64,000 nt of DNA, from positions 7,320,523-7,384,522 of the forward strand of contig JASSKH010000024.1 in the NCBI GenBank assembly GCA_031763025.1. The letters run 5' to 3'. This DNA is from Macrocystis pyrifera (taxonomy: Eukaryota; Sar; Phaeophyceae; Laminariales; Laminariaceae). The notes under the pieces were generated by a model that was not told the origin of the DNA, searched no databases, and saw only the letters and a program-made list of their open reading frames with translations. A program made the position numbers and the translations under genes. Below are positions 1 through 10,981 of this stretch, piece by piece (position 1 is the first letter of the stretch; the number at the start of each line of letters is the position of its first letter).

Positions 1-1021
1 GCGCGAAACGATGCTGCCAACAACAACATCAACAACAACAATAACAACAACAACAACAACTACGAAAGCTACATGTACTCTCTGTTTTCCTGGCCCTACT
101 ACCCCCTCCATCCGCCAGGGCCAAGTCCCCCCCACCCCAAGCACGTTCCTGAAAGAAGCACACAACGTCAGCCGCCGGTATTTATCAGCGCACCCCGGTC
201 TTTGCATTGGAGGGTCTTTGATATTTGTCGATCGCTGCGTGCGCTGGAAGATGTGTAACAAATCAGGGCACGAGAGTTGCTGGTGTGTTTTGTGTGTTGG
301 TAGCCGGCAGGTGAAGTATAGGACTACACCTTCCATATCGTCTCCTGAAACAATACCACTTTGGGAAACAATATACGCAGTGTTTATCCATGAATAAGAA
401 GACCCAACGGTCCTCATGTGTCTAGTCAGAGCGGTATAATCGATTCGTTGACACAAACTCACGTAAGTACTTAATTTATTTCACTCACCGCTCAAAACCA
501 ACAGTTATATCACTTCTTGTTCCTTCTTGAAGGCTACGTATACATGGTAAGGGGTGAACTTAAAGACATGGTTACACCTTTCATCTGTTGGTACGTTGGT
601 GTACACTAACAGTCAACCAAACCCGGACGAAGGATTATCATCGGTGCGAACCTCTTAACAGCGCCGTCGGCTGTACTTGTGATACTTATATGGCCCTGTT
701 GCTTTTGTAGTACATGTGGCACTTATATGGCTCTGTTGCGTTTTTTTTTTGTCATCACTTTCACTTTCCAGCTTAATTCGTACCTGGTAGGAGGTTTTAC
801 CCTCAACGGTCTTCTTCTGGACAAGCCTGTTGCGGTTGTAGTAAATTAATCTCCACAAAAACACGCCATACAATACATCCTACCCCAAAGTTAAACGCGA
901 CCTTCTTCGGTCCCCATTGACCTTCTTGAAACACCGCCCCCCCACCACCACCACCATCAACAACCCCCTTCATAAAAACGGACCCCCTCAAAAAGCAGGC
1001 AAAGACAGCTGGTGTTCACAG
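1..1021. other. Non-coding left edge
   Basis: An (AAC)n microsatellite runs from about 18 to 62. The rest to about 735 shows no coding signal and probably lies in an upstream intron of the STPGR gene. A minus-strand SINE 3' end follows at 738-835. A CCCCCTTCATAAAAA phrase at about 965 recurs at 31780 next to a PABPN1 splice site. Confidence 0.5.
738..835 (-). repeat. SINE-T 3' fragment with TACCTGGTA scar
   Basis: The reverse complement ends CTGGAAAGTGAAAGTGATGA plus poly(A), matching the ends of the copies at 38052-38431, 6119-6441 and 21097-21225. At 781-789 this copy reads TACCTGGTA where the copies at 6157 and 21175 have a plain TA. Confidence 0.75.
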
Positions 1022-1296
1022 CCGGGGCCAAAGCTAGGCCAAGCCCCGCGTAAGTGCATGACGGTGGGAGAGATCCACCCCCAGCTCGCGCACGCCAAGC
1101 GCCTCGTCGGTGAGAGCCCTGGTCCCGGCGCGTACGCAATGGGGGACTCCTGCGTGATGGCTAGCCGAGGAGGGACCTTCGCCGCCGCGGACGAGAGGAA
1201 CGGAGCGGCCGCAGCGCTGGAGATGGCGGTCGGGAGGCTTCGGACCCTGGAGTGGAGGATTGGGTTCATCCGGCGCGGGTTGAGGGAGCCCGAAGG
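1022..1296 (+). CDS. STPGR gene, exon with first PG motif
   Basis: The frame reads GPKLGQAPRK, then SPGPGAYAMGD and GGTFAAADER. The acceptor is taken after TTCACAG (phase 0), but its pyrimidine tract is weak and an AG a few bases upstream (AAAGCAG) is possible. The donor AGG/GTGAGA leaves two bases of a Gly codon. Confidence 0.55.
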
Positions 1297-4200
1297 GTGA
1301 GAGGTTTTAATGAGTGCCAACGCCAGCATAGAAGAAAGAAAAATCAAGTGATATATATACGTAGCAAAGTTATTGATGCTTTTGTCTTTCTTTGTTTTGT
1401 CGTCTCTTTTTGTTTTTTTTCGGCTCAGCTTGCCGGAGATTTTACACTCGGTGCGACCTTCTTTCTGGACAAGCCGTGGTCACAGATGTCTTCCTCTCTC
1501 TCTCTCTCTCTCTCCCCCCCCCCCTCTGGCACATGCACTACGTGCTGATTTTGTTTTTGTACTGTTCACTATTTCTCTCCAGCTCACCTCGCAAGGACTT
1601 TGTGTTACACTCAGAGGTCTTCTGAACAAACCGCGGTCACGGGTGTTTCTTCACTTCTCCTTCTCGGTGCAAAGGCATGGACTTTTGCCGCTCAGGGACT
1701 TCAGTTCAGTATTCACGATCTGACATACTACATGTAGCCTACCCTGACGATCGAAATTCAGCCCAAGCCGCGTTCGTCAGTACTGCGCTGTTCTCTTGTG
1801 CACTGGAACATTCGAGAAACGAACCGCAACCCAGCCGCCTATCGTACTCCCCGTCACGGCAACCGCTAGCTCAATTACAGCGGGTGCCCCGGTTTTCAAG
1901 ACCGCTGTGACGGGACTTTAAGAGCAATCCGCTTGTTTTGGCTCGTCGCGGGGGTGCTCTCGAACCGGGGTACCCCACTACTACTGCATACGCCAATATC
2001 CGTCCGTGGAGATGGGGCCGGACCCTTTCCGCACCCCCCGCACACTCGCCCTTCTCACACGTGTCGCGTCGCCGCCGTCTCGTGTTGTACAGCACTGTCT
2101 TGAGTACTACGTAGAACGTTCAAAGATGAAAGACGAAACGAACACAAGCCGTATGTCGCACTCCCTGCTGTGACAAACATGCTTCCCTTTTGTTTTCACA
2201 GCTAATCACGTATACGCCCTTACAGAGTGCGCAGATGGACCCGATCGATTTTCCCGTGCATACCCCCTCAATCCCTTGACCCTTTTAGTATCACTGCAGT
2301 CCCTTTTTCGGGACTAACAACTTCGAACTTGAGTGGTTTGTACCCAAAACGGGACTACTGCAGTACTAAAAGGGCTGAGAACCGAATATTGTGAACCCAA
2401 TACTGTATCCCTCATTGATTCCAAGTAGCCTTCCCAAAAACAGTCGTCGCAGTTTCTAAAGATGATCTACCTGCTATTACGGGGGTCCATAGTTAATAGG
2501 TCCTATGGAATACATAAAAACCTATATATCTACCTATTTTTACGAACAATATGTGGCCCTGTTTCCTATGGTCCCCCGTATTAACCCAAAAGCACCTAAA
2601 TCTGGGCAAGCCGTAACACCTGGCTATGGTGGCACCATCCTTGAGCACAGGCTAAAGCATGCCACTCCGGCCGGAAATATATGGACCGCTTCGTATTCAT
2701 ATTAGTGTCAAATCGACCCCTATTTTTACGCCCAGAGTGGTAGGATTTAGCGTAGCGTTCGCCGCTGCGCACGGTTTCTTACAATCCGAATTTATTTCGG
2801 TGTACGTAGCGTCTCCGAAAAAAGTGAGCCTTTATATTGTTCTTACGAGTATTATATATGCCGGGTACGTGATTTTTCGTTCGTGTGGGTGGGTCTATAC
2901 TATACGTACTGAGTCACCGCCGGCCTCGCTTTTTAATAGGGGGCGCGCCTCTCCTCGCACTTAAACTAAAATCCCTTCCCGCCTCGCTCGTGTGTCTGGC
3001 GTGTGGCACGTGGCATGTGTCGCGTGGCGTGTGGTTCCAGGCTTCGTCTCGGCCAAGCCCTTGTCGTCAAGACCCAGTCTGGGCGAGAGCTGGAGCGCAT
3101 CGAGTCTATCGCGTCCCGCTTAAGGCTGGAAGTGGAGCGGCTGGCCGAGAGGGCCGCGGCGGTCGCATCGAAACGGGATCCCCTTCCCGGTCCGTCGCTT
3201 GGGGGGCCGTCTGAGTTCGGACGAGTTTCGCCGGGCGGTGATCGGCGGCTCGCCTCTACGGCAGGGGGGGGTTGTGGGAGCGGGAAGCGCTTGGCTCGTG
3301 GCCAGGTAGAGTGCGGAGTGTGATGGCGACGTGAGGTTAGCCCCTTGTTGGGGGCGCACTCCCGTCGTGGTTGTGGGGACGAAACGCTCGGAATTAGAAT
3401 CGTATTTATATTTCTGTACGCAACTAACTGTGCGGTCGGAGTGAAGGGGTTTGGCTTTGTTTAGTAACGGTTTGCTGTTGATGTTGGTCTTTCTCCAGTA
3501 GTATGTACGTAGTGGTAGCCTGTCTTGTCTTGTGGCCGCGGGGGGTAGGTTGTGTACGGTGGCTTTGATGCGATAACAAAAACAAGAACAAACTGCTAGA
3601 GCGGCAACGACAACAAAAAACAATTAAAACAACACGAGTGACAGGAAAAGCAGCAACAACAATAATAACGACAACAATGACAATAACAGCAACAAACAAT
3701 AAATTGACGGTGATGCAGTGCTTCACCCGCGGGAGAACATGCGGACCTTTTGAACCAAGAGTCGCAGGTAGTCTGAGACGATCATCGACGTCTTAATCAA
3801 ACATCCACATCTTTGGTCATACGAATACGGCCATGCATGATAATTAGTGCGTGGTAATGAGTACACCCCCCCCCCCCCCCCGCGCGCTTGGTGCAAGCAA
3901 TGCCTGTCCGGTCGGTGAAAACCTGACTTGCTCCGTCTTGGCATTGTAGGGATGCGAGAGTCTCAAGGTAATACGACTACGGCGATGCATGATATGGAGT
4001 ACACCCCCCCCCCCCCCCCCTCCGATAACATTCCATGAATAGGGAGGGGATCGGTTCTACGACCCCCTCGCAAGCACGGCTTCCTTTTTAAATTCACCTG
4101 GGCCCGGCACGTACGACTTGACGAGAGACGAGAACGCGTTAGGGAGGGGTTCACTCCGAAGGTAAGGAGGCGTTTTATCGTTACGATAGGTTGTACGTAG

Positions 4201-5799
4201 CACTTTTTTGAGTGAAAATATTTGCGATTGACGGGGCTCCTCAACACTCTGGGCCGAAAAACAAAGGTCGTTTAGACTATAGTATTGATACCAAGTGGAC
4301 CTTAATTTACGCCCAGGGTGGCACCTTATTACCGGATAAGGGCATACCTTTCTATTAATACCGAACAAGACATACCTTATTACCGAATAAGGCATACCTC
4401 ATTGCCGAATAAGGCATGTCCTACTACCCTTGGGTTTGGGAATCCCCTTCGGGTCTTATATATCGTTGGCATGCTTTTATTTTGACCATCAGACAACGTA
4501 TACGTTGAGCTCGTTCCAGTCACACCATCTACACGTGAAAAAAATCTTGTTCCAAGTGGTTTTCTCTGGGTTGCGGAATAAGCCGCGATTATGTTTGGAG
4601 TTCAGCGCCGTTCGACTGCTCGGGGTAATTACTACGCACTCTCGCTGCGTGTAAGCTGGAAGCCTCACGACCCCACGGCTATACATTGCAATCTGACGGA
4701 CAAACATGTATCCAGCCTGCACAGGGCTTAATCGCGCTATACATGTACCAGGTTTACTCGTAACACCGAAATTTCAACCTTTTGTTAGCTATGTTGTTAT
4801 CTCATGCCGCCCGCCTTCGTGTGAAACGATGAGATGCTTCCCTCGCACCCAACTCCTCCCCCCCTACTCGTTCTCCTCCTGCACAGTTGATGATCCTTTG
4901 CCACTTTTCTCTTCAACCATGGCATATATAATCGCCTCTGTCAACTTACCCCCACCCCTCCATGATTTGTGGCCACGGGCTATGTTTCAGGGAAAAGAAC
5001 TGATGTGAAAACATCAATATCATCATATCATACCGCCGCCTCGTGATCCCCCTCCCCCGTGTAATATATGGAAAAAGCGCACTGAGCGCCCAACTGTTGG
5101 AGGTGTCTCTATGGGGAGTAGGAACGGTGCTCCATCTCCAAAAGGATATGTGGTCAATTGTCGAATGACGAAGGCAAGCAACAAATGAGTATGCCCCCCT
5201 CATCACGAGTGGTTCTTAGTAGGATGCAGCTCACCCCTTCACACGACTCGCCGAATACCTCACGGCGCTTCGCGGACGGGGTGCTAGCGATGTCTACCTG
5301 GCCAGTGAAAACCCGACGTGCTCCGTTCCGGCATCAGAAGGATGCGAGGATCTATGGCCATACGACTACGGCCATGCATGACATGAGTACCCCCCCCCCC
5401 TCCCTCCATCCCATCCTCTGCCAAACTTGATGAGCCCTCGGAATTCGTTTCGCTGCATCCTGGGCCGTTTCCTCGTCGTTGCTTCCTTGCGCTGTCATAT
5501 CATACGTGTGCAGGGCGCCTTCGTTTGACCTGATACAGAGGAGAGTTGTTGGAGAGCAAGCAGCGACCGGTCACAGCCTCGTGTCGCTCAAGCTCCATCG
5601 CACCTGCGGCAGCGGCGGCGGCAGCGGTGGCGACGATAATGGTGGTGGTGGCGGCGGCGGCGTTGACGAGAAAATCGACAGAATGGCGCCGTTCCACGCG
5701 TATGTTTCCAAGGCAGGACCGGGGCAGTACACACCAGATATGTGCGCACCTCCGTTGACGAGCCGAGCTCGACGACGGCGCGCGACTGCGAATCCTTGA
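1022..5799 (+). CDS. Sperm-tail PG-rich (STPGR/SHIPPO) repeat protein, 3' exons
   Basis: Three exons join in frame: 1022-1296, 3041-3305 and 5539-5799. Exon 1 carries SPGPGAYAMGD and exon 3 carries AGPGQYTPD, both matching the PGPGxY core of STPGR (SHIPPO/ODF3/CIMAP) repeats. Known members sit on axonemal microtubules or the cytoskeleton of flagellated cells. The exon 1 donor GTGAGA contains a TGA that would otherwise end the frame; splicing at phase 2 joins the phase-2 acceptor at 3041. Exon 2 encodes a charged, probably helical stretch (SGRELERIESIASRLRLEVE). Exon 3 has a Gly-rich linker, the second PG motif and a TGA overlapping an AATAAA polyadenylation-type signal. The 5' end is not identified and may lie left of the window. 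The exon 2-3 junction is less certain because an alternative acceptor at 5514 is in the wrong phase. Motifs and phases are seen; the family call is established knowledge; flagellar location is inferred. Confidence 0.58.
1420..1700 (-). repeat. Two decayed SINE-T 3' fragments
   Basis: Stretches at about 1420-1490 and 1570-1700 share the phrase CTGGACAAGCCGTGGTCACAG or close variants with the SINE copies at 740-835 and 6119-6441. They are separated by a (CT)n/(C)n run at 1495-1525. They lie in the first visible STPGR intron. Confidence 0.5.
2279..2374. mobile_element. MITE-2 (piggyBac-like, TTAA type)
   Basis: This is an imperfect palindrome whose ends read CCCTTTTAGTA and TACTAAAAGGG, with inner arms rich in GCAGTCCC and GGGACT. 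It shares the ends and the FGGGAC-type core of the copies at 6707, 30049 and 30504. No open frame is present. Confidence 0.7.
2475..2583. mobile_element. MITE-1 copy
   Basis: The terminal inverted repeats are TATTACGGGGGTCCATAGTT and a decayed mate ending GGTCCCCCGTATTA. The inside is AT-rich (ACATAAAAACCTATATAT), as in the other copies. The flanking dinucleotide is TA, which suggests a Tc1/mariner-type relative. Confidence 0.8.
2661..2742. mobile_element. MITE-4 copy
   Basis: The arms are GCCACTCCGGCCGGAAATAT and ACGCCCAGAGTGGTA around a short AT-rich centre. The same layout recurs at 4244, 34512, 45821, 46631 and 56167. Confidence 0.6.
3041..3305 (+). CDS. STPGR gene, helical middle exon
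   Basis: The acceptor is GTGGTTCCAG and the donor GGCCAG/GTAGAG. Length is 1 + 88 codons, matching the phase left by the preceding exon. It is rich in Glu, Arg and Leu with heptad-like spacing, then becomes Gly/Ser-rich. No PG motif is visible here, so assignment to the same gene rests on phase and order. Confidence 0.5.
3805..4020 (+). repeat. Two tandem SINE-C tails
   Basis: Two units each end in GGCCATGCATGAT or a close variant, then GAGTACA and a poly(C) run (about 3864-3880 and 4004-4020). The second also carries GGTGAAAACC and GGCATTGTAGGGATGCGA from the consensus. It lies in an STPGR intron. Confidence 0.7.
4244..4325. mobile_element. MITE-4 copy
   Basis: The arms are AACACTCTGGGCCGAAAAAC and TTACGCCCAGGGTGGCAC, matching the copy at 45821-45902 including the inner GTTTAGAC phrase. 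Confidence 0.6.
4316..4425. repeat. Minisatellite of ~27 bp units with TATTAATA scar
   Basis: Four units of the form ATACCTTATTACCGAATAAGGC lie in tandem. One unit carries TATTAATA (4353-4360) where its neighbours have a shorter TA-containing sequence. Confidence 0.65.
5060..5195 (+). mobile_element. Poly(C)-LINE 3' end fragment
   Basis: It matches the last ~130 nt of the LINE ending at 62340: GCGCCCAACTGTTGGAGGTG, GGAACGGTGCTCC, then GGCAAGCAACAAATGAGTA and a short C run. It is 5' truncated and followed at once by a SINE-C copy. Confidence 0.75.
5215..5412 (+). repeat. SINE-C, near full-length copy
   Basis: It begins near TTAGTAGGATGCAGCTCACC, continues through GTGAAAACCCGACGTGCTCC and GACTACGGCCATGCATGACA, and ends ATGAGTACC plus poly(C). 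No coding frame is shared between copies, so it looks like a short non-coding retroelement. Confidence 0.7.
5539..5799 (+). CDS. STPGR gene, terminal exon
   Basis: It follows the acceptor CTGATACAG in phase 0. A (GGN)n stretch encodes a Gly/Asp linker, then DEKIDRMAPFHAYVSKAGPGQYTPD, which is given here only as the family-defining PG motif context. The stop TGA at 5797-5799 runs straight into AATAAA. Confidence 0.5.
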   Translation, partial: RRVVGEQAATGHSLVSLKLHRTCGSGGGSGGDDNGGGGGGGVDEKIDRMAPFHAYVSKAGPGQYTPDMCAPPLTSRARRRRATANP

Positions 5800-5812
5800 A
5801 TAAAAGCAGCCA

Positions 5813-6118
5813 CAACGGGGGGTGCACCTAAGATGCTCTGAGGCCTTCTCGCCTAAATTTGGAGTTTATACCCCCCACCCAACACCTGACCTTGAGAAAA
5901 AGGAGAGTGCAGCCCTACGGGCAATGCCGTGGGCTGCATCATTCATATTTATCGGAAAAATAGTGTGAACTACACACAAGCGATATTCCCAGTGAATTTG
6001 GGTAATTTCTCAGTTCAGTTTATAGCCTAAACGTGACACTCCTGTCGTAGCAAGCGTCACGGTGACCCTGACCTGAACGATGTTCGTGATATGAAAAAAA
6101 GCTATATATATATATATA
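5813..6118. other. Gap with no recognised feature
   Basis: I see only a short poly(C) run near 5872 and a (TA)n run at 6102-6118 that borders the SINE tail. Confidence 0.5.
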
Positions 6119-6441
6119 CATTTTTTATCCATCACTTTTACTTCTCAGCCCACTCGTAGGAGGTTTTACCCTCGACGATATTCTGGACAAGCCGTGGTCA
6201 CAGGTGTCGTCCCTTCTCCCCCCCGGTACGTGCCTTAATTTTTTGTCGCGCATAGGGTTCAGCATTCCCACTGCTCGTCGATTTTCATCGAATGTAGCCA
6301 ACTCGCGCTTTCGCGCTTTCCGCTTATCAATTTTTTATGCAAGAAAAAGTCCCTATGAGCATGCACTCGGTGGGACTTGAACCCACGAAATTGATCTTGA
6401 CAGGCACGCGGACCACCTACCAAGCCACCGGGGACGCCGGC
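6119..6441 (-). mobile_element. SINE-T, tRNA-headed SINE
   Basis: Read on the minus strand it starts with a tRNA-like head (6364-6440), has a body of about 240 nt and ends CTTTTACTT-side in an A-rich tail at 6119-6130. The head has a pol III A-box-like TGGCTTGGTAGG and a B-box GGGTTCAAGTCCC. The body aligns with the plus-strand copy at 38052-38431, including GACTTTTTCTTGCAT. A clustered simple AT repeat borders the tail. Confidence 0.75.
6364..6440 (-). other. tRNA-like head of SINE-T (not a functional tRNA)
   Basis: D-arm and T-arm boxes are preserved (TGGCTTGGTAGG; GTGGGTTCAAGTCCCAC), but the 5' GGCGTCC does not pair properly with the 3' CGAGTGC. CCTGTCA sits where an Asp-type anticodon loop would be, yet the second copy has CCTACCA there. 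I therefore do not assign an isotype. Confidence 0.6.
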
Positions 6442-6706
6442 TCATATAACATCAGCCGTCGACATGAAAAATCAACGTATTGAGAGTTTACTTCCGGGTT
6501 GCAAATCACCGAATCCTGGCATAGTAAGGCACACACATACTCCAGGCGTCTTATGTCTCGGTTTACTGCATCATAGGGCACCACAGCGCTACGGTATGAT
6601 ATACAGAGCTTGTATTTGGCGTTATACCAAGACGCTTCAAGTAGGCAGGCGCGGGTTGATAGTTATTGGGACGTACTTTAGGTTTGCTGCCTGCAATATC
6701 TTCATT

Positions 6707-6799
6707 AACCCTTTTAGTACTGTAGTCCCGTTTCGGGACGAATCACTATAATTGTTAATAGGTGTTCGTCCCCAAACGGAACTGCAGTCGTAAAAGGGT
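6707..6799. mobile_element. MITE-2 copy
   Basis: The ends are TTAACCCTTTTAGTACTGTA and GTAAAAGGGT, and the arms CCCGTTTCGGGACGAA and TTCGTCCCCAAACGG. The left flank supplies TTAA, the expected piggyBac-type target. Confidence 0.75.
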
Positions 6800-7146
6800 C
6801 AAACGCAACAAGGCCCCCTTGGTAGCGCAAGCACGGACGAAATCGCCGCGTATCCGTAAGCATGAATGAAATATCATCTCTGCGCGTGAACATGCTGCTG
6901 TTGCCGAGAATCGGCACTCACCTAAAGGCGCACACTGTACGGAAGAGGAACCGTACCAACAGTCAGTATTGAAAGGCGTACCAAACGAAGAGTGGGGTCT
7001 CGAGCCCGCACGCGCAAAGTGATACATACAGCGGTAAGTTCAATCGATGTCATCGCTCGCTGTACGTTTTTGAGACAAGATGCCACACGGCCAAAAGCGT
7101 GTTCGCGAACCTCGGTCAGAGCGTTCCACACCTCGGACATACGTAT

Positions 7147-7345
7147 CACAATCTAGATCATCTAGGTCCTAACCTGTCGATTCAAGATGATTTTTCGAGA
7201 TCTGCACAGTACAGGTCCAGCCCAGGAAATACGTGTTATATCTTGCATACTATACAGCTCCCACTCTGCATCAGGAGCTGCAACAGACCAATACAAATCG
7301 GGACAATCTCCGACTTGAGCGACCTAGATCATGAAGTGGGAATCC
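7147..7345. repeat. GATC-rich dispersed repeat (family R5)
   Basis: It is bounded by CTAGATCATCTAG and CCTAGATCATGAA, with GATCTGCACAGTACAGGTCC and CCCAGGAAATACGTGTTAT inside. Related copies are at 8158, 31480, 36160 and 51750. Confidence 0.5.
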
Positions 7346-7389
7346 GTCATCCCTGTCCGAGGTTTTGAACGTTCTCGACTCCTTTGCCA

Positions 7390-7422
7390 CCAGCCCCCCC
7401 CCCCCCCACACACACACACACA
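7390..7422. repeat. Poly(C)/(CA)n run
   Basis: A run of C is followed by a short (CA)n tract. Confidence 0.8.
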
Positions 7423-8157
7423 TCTGCGTCACCCTTGATGACCTCCGAGTGCCTCGAGATCGGACAGAAGAAAACAAACCCCCATGGAAAAAAATATATG
7501 TAGGCCTACCATACAAAGACGTTGATTCCTTTGGGGCCCCGAGGTAGCGAACAGAACAATGGTTGGTAGCTTTGGTGTTATCAACCATCAACGAGCGGCG
7601 TGAGCACCCAGTAGTATGTACGGGTAGGGAGGGATGTTGCGCCCTTGCCGTGCTGCTCTTTGCATTCAACCATGGAAACTCGGGCGCCGATAGGTATAAT
7701 CCTCCAATCACGGCAGTGGCTGTTTCTGTACCCGTCACTCTTTGTTGTCACGTCCTCCTCCCAAAGTCCCAAAGAGGGTTAAAAGAGAAGAGAGGCTTGA
7801 TCCATGTGGTCGGTTGGACAACTCGTTGGCTCGAAAAAATCGTGGTGGGTCTATCACCGCCGTGTGCGAAACTTATGGGATATGTGTTTGCTCAGATACG
7901 GGGCAGCAGATTTTTCCCAGCGTCCGAGATTATCGTCCCGCGAAATATAAATTATCGGAGTCGCCCGCACAGAGAGAAGATGGAAACCTCCGCGGCGGGG
8001 GCAGGACAGTCGGAGACAAAGACACGCTTTGCTGCGCGACTCCCTGCTTCTTAGGTCGTGATGTAACAAGAGCACATGTAGAGGAAAGATATGCCCGACA
8101 GGGTTTTTTTCCCACGCTGGGAGTTTTCATACGTCTTACGGGTGACGTTCTACAGTG

Positions 8158-8360
8158 GATCATCTAGAACCTAACCTGCCGTTGTGATATCATACTACGT
8201 TGAGCAGGATCTTTTGCAGTACATATTCAACCCAGAAAACATGTCCTACTTTGTATCACGCGGGTGATACGGCTTCCACCTGGCGGCAGCATGGGCCCGA
8301 TCGAACGAACATACCACAGGAACCAACCTATCTCCCGACAAGTATCTAGATAATGGGGGG
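8158..8360. repeat. R5 repeat copy
   Basis: It starts GATCATCTAGAACCTAACCTG, contains CAACCCAGAAAACATGTCCT and ends near CAAGTATCTAGATAA, parallel to 7147-7345. Confidence 0.45.
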
Positions 8361-10790
8361 TAGGAATCGATGATCTATCCGAGGGGTAGAAATTTAATTT
8401 TCGACTTTCTCTTCGCAAGACGAAACTGCAGGCTGGACTTTTTCGTTTTTCAGGCGAGGCCTCTTCAACCCTCGGCCGTATCCACGAGGAGAGCAAATAT
8501 TTTGTTCTCACGACTTGGCCCGGCTTTTCGACGCAACAACGATCGATAGCCCACTCTAAATAATGATTGCATCTTCTTTTTCCGAGAATTTTTCCAGGCG
8601 GTAGAGGTTAGTATAGCCTTTCGGTTAGGGTAAAAGGTCAAGAAAATCCAACCATATTTCCGAGGCTGGACGAAGGTCTATACAGGCAGGCATCCACGAG
8701 AGTGCGAACATGGCCTAGCGCGCACACCCAGTTCGGTGGCGTACACCGCGGCGGCACACGTCCGGTAACACCGATTGTGCAACAACACCATCGGTCAAAC
8801 CCGTATGACAAACTTTTTCTACCGTTTATGTACTTGTATCGCAAGGGCACACCAGCGCTATCATACCGGACGCGAACCCCATCGTGGTCGAGCCAAAAAC
8901 GTGAATCGACCTTTTCCCGTGTTATATAGCACTGACGACACGATTCCAAACGTCGAACATAGATCAGATCAAATCGTAACCTAATGATCTAGAACTCCTT
9001 GGCGGCAGGAACATCCTCCCTGATTTATATGACACGATTTTGCGCGATTTAGACCGTGTTTGCCGGGTGTGGGATCTGTATGAATATGTCACGGCTCTTT
9101 TGCGCATGCTGTGTGTTTTTTTTTCCTGAATGAGATCTGTATGGTACGGCTCGTGACGACAAACACATGATCTAAATGACCTATTCATAGATGGTCTACT
9201 GTAGATGGTTATCTCTCCGATGATTTGCACGATTTAAAAAGCCTTCGCGTCTTCGTCCCACCCAAAGGCCGCCCGCCCACACATTCTTGTGGTAAAAGGC
9301 TCACGGTGGCCTCTGATTTGGGGTCGCCCGCACCGGTACGAGCGCGCCAACAACAATAGGACCCCAACGCTCACGCAAACAGTTGTACATACACCACGGG
9401 TAGTACTGTACTATGATATGCGTCATCTTAATTGGTATACTAGGGACGTATTTGACACAGCGATTCTAGTTGCCTGGTATCATTATTTGTCGCGTTGACG
9501 GTTGACGGGTATCTATTTGTGAAAACCCCACTGCTGCGTTTTAACGTTTTCTTCTGTGTGCACTGTTTTTTCCGACTTCTTCCTCCTCATTTTATGCTCC
9601 TCTACCTTTTATTCTTAAATCCTAAGCCGCGCCCAGGGTTCATCCCCATGCCATCGGTGTGGGTCTGTCACTCCCTCCGGCTCCTCCTTTCTTTTTGGCC
9701 ATCCTTGAGCTGGAGCTTGAAGCATGAATGACACCGTCGACGAAATAGCAACGTGTGTGGTTACCGAGACGATTTGCAGCACGCGCTCCTGCATCAATTC
9801 CTTCCTCGCCATCGAATCTCCATCTCTCGCCCCCCAACAATGCTTGCTGCCAGCTGGTCGATAAATTAGCTACCCTTCACCTTGAGGCGTCCAAAACATT
9901 TCACCGCTAAAATGGCAAGTTTGTGGCTCCCTTCGTTCGAAGGACACACGTCACGGACGAGCGTAGTGTTGACGCTTGCGCGCCTCGGAAGTAGAGGCGG
10001 CTGATCCATCGTGGTAAGCACTGTCTCCTAGCGGTAGATTGTGCGCGGGTCTCCATGAGGGTGACGTCCAGTAAAGATGGATCTTGTTTTATCCCTGCAC
10101 TCCCGGTTCGGAGCCGGATTCATGCTATTAATACGACAAAGGGGTGCGCATAATCATTTCCGAGACTCCTAAACCTGAGGAGCTCGAAACCCCTCACCCA
10201 AAAACCTGGCCATCGGAGAAACTGAAAGTGCAAACCCGATGAACAGAAAGTGCGAACCCTAAGTATCACAGAGTACAACTGAGTGGCATCCCAGCGATAC
10301 TGGGTACCAGGTACCAGGTAAAAGGTACTACAGTAGTTTTTCAGTGCCCCTAAGGAGCCTCGTCAGTCAGAAAAGTCCTGAACATGGTGTCAAAAAAAGT
10401 GCTACCCCTACGTATCGTAGCACGTGCCGGTTTTTTTTTTCTTTCGTTTTTTCTGCCAAAGACCTCCTCTCCTCACGGCAAGATGCCCATCCGCAGGTTC
10501 CTGCCTGCCTGCCTGCCTGCCTGCCGTGAATGGTAACCCCGCTCTCAAGTTTGGGCGAAGAATTCCGAGCCGCTTCAGCGTAAGGGGGAGATCGCTTTGA
10601 GAAGCGGTTGCGGTGTTGGTTCGTGTTGGGTGTCCACGTCGACTAGGTCAATTGCAGCTGGGGCACCTCAATGCCACGTGTTCTTCAATCCCGATGGCAT
10701 ACCTTCCAATGTCCACGAGCTCTGCTGCGTGTATGTCACGCAGCAAGACCGTTGGCCTCGCCCGAAGGCGTGGGATGACTCCTGCCCCTG
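8361..10790. other. Intergenic, little recognised
   Basis: No supported exon is present. I see R5-like GATCTAAATGA fragments near 8985-9240, one TATTAATA (10126-10133), two overlapping TACCAGGTA words (10305-10320) and a (CCTG)n run at 10500-10523. Confidence 0.5.
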
Positions 10791-10795
10791 TAGTC

Positions 10796-10981
10796 TTGCA
10801 TGATAATGAGTACCTCCTTCCCCCCCCCCCCCCCCCTCCACCTTCCAGCCCCTCCCAACCCCCCCCCCCCCCAACGGGTGGTAGGTGAAAACCCGACCTG
10901 CTCCGTCCCGGCATTGTAGGGATGCGGGGGTCTATGGTCATACGACTACGGCCATGCATGATAATGAGTACACCCCCCCCC
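10796..10981 (+). repeat. Two SINE-C tails
   Basis: The first is only TGCATGATAATGAGTACC plus C-rich sequence (10799-10872). The second (10873-10981) has GTGAAAACCCGACC, GGCATTGTAGGGATGCG, GACTACGGCCATGCATGATA and ends GAGTACACC plus poly(C). Confidence 0.75.

Noticed and set aside
5350-5390. 5S rRNA-like start in SINE-C (GTCTATGGTCATACGAC resembles the 5S 5' end)
   Set aside because: About 14 of 17 positions match, but it sits near the 3' tail rather than the 5' end, and nothing else resembles 5S. Chance is likely.
6364-6440. A functional tRNA gene
   Set aside because: The acceptor stem does not pair, and the same head recurs at 38052 attached to the same SINE body.
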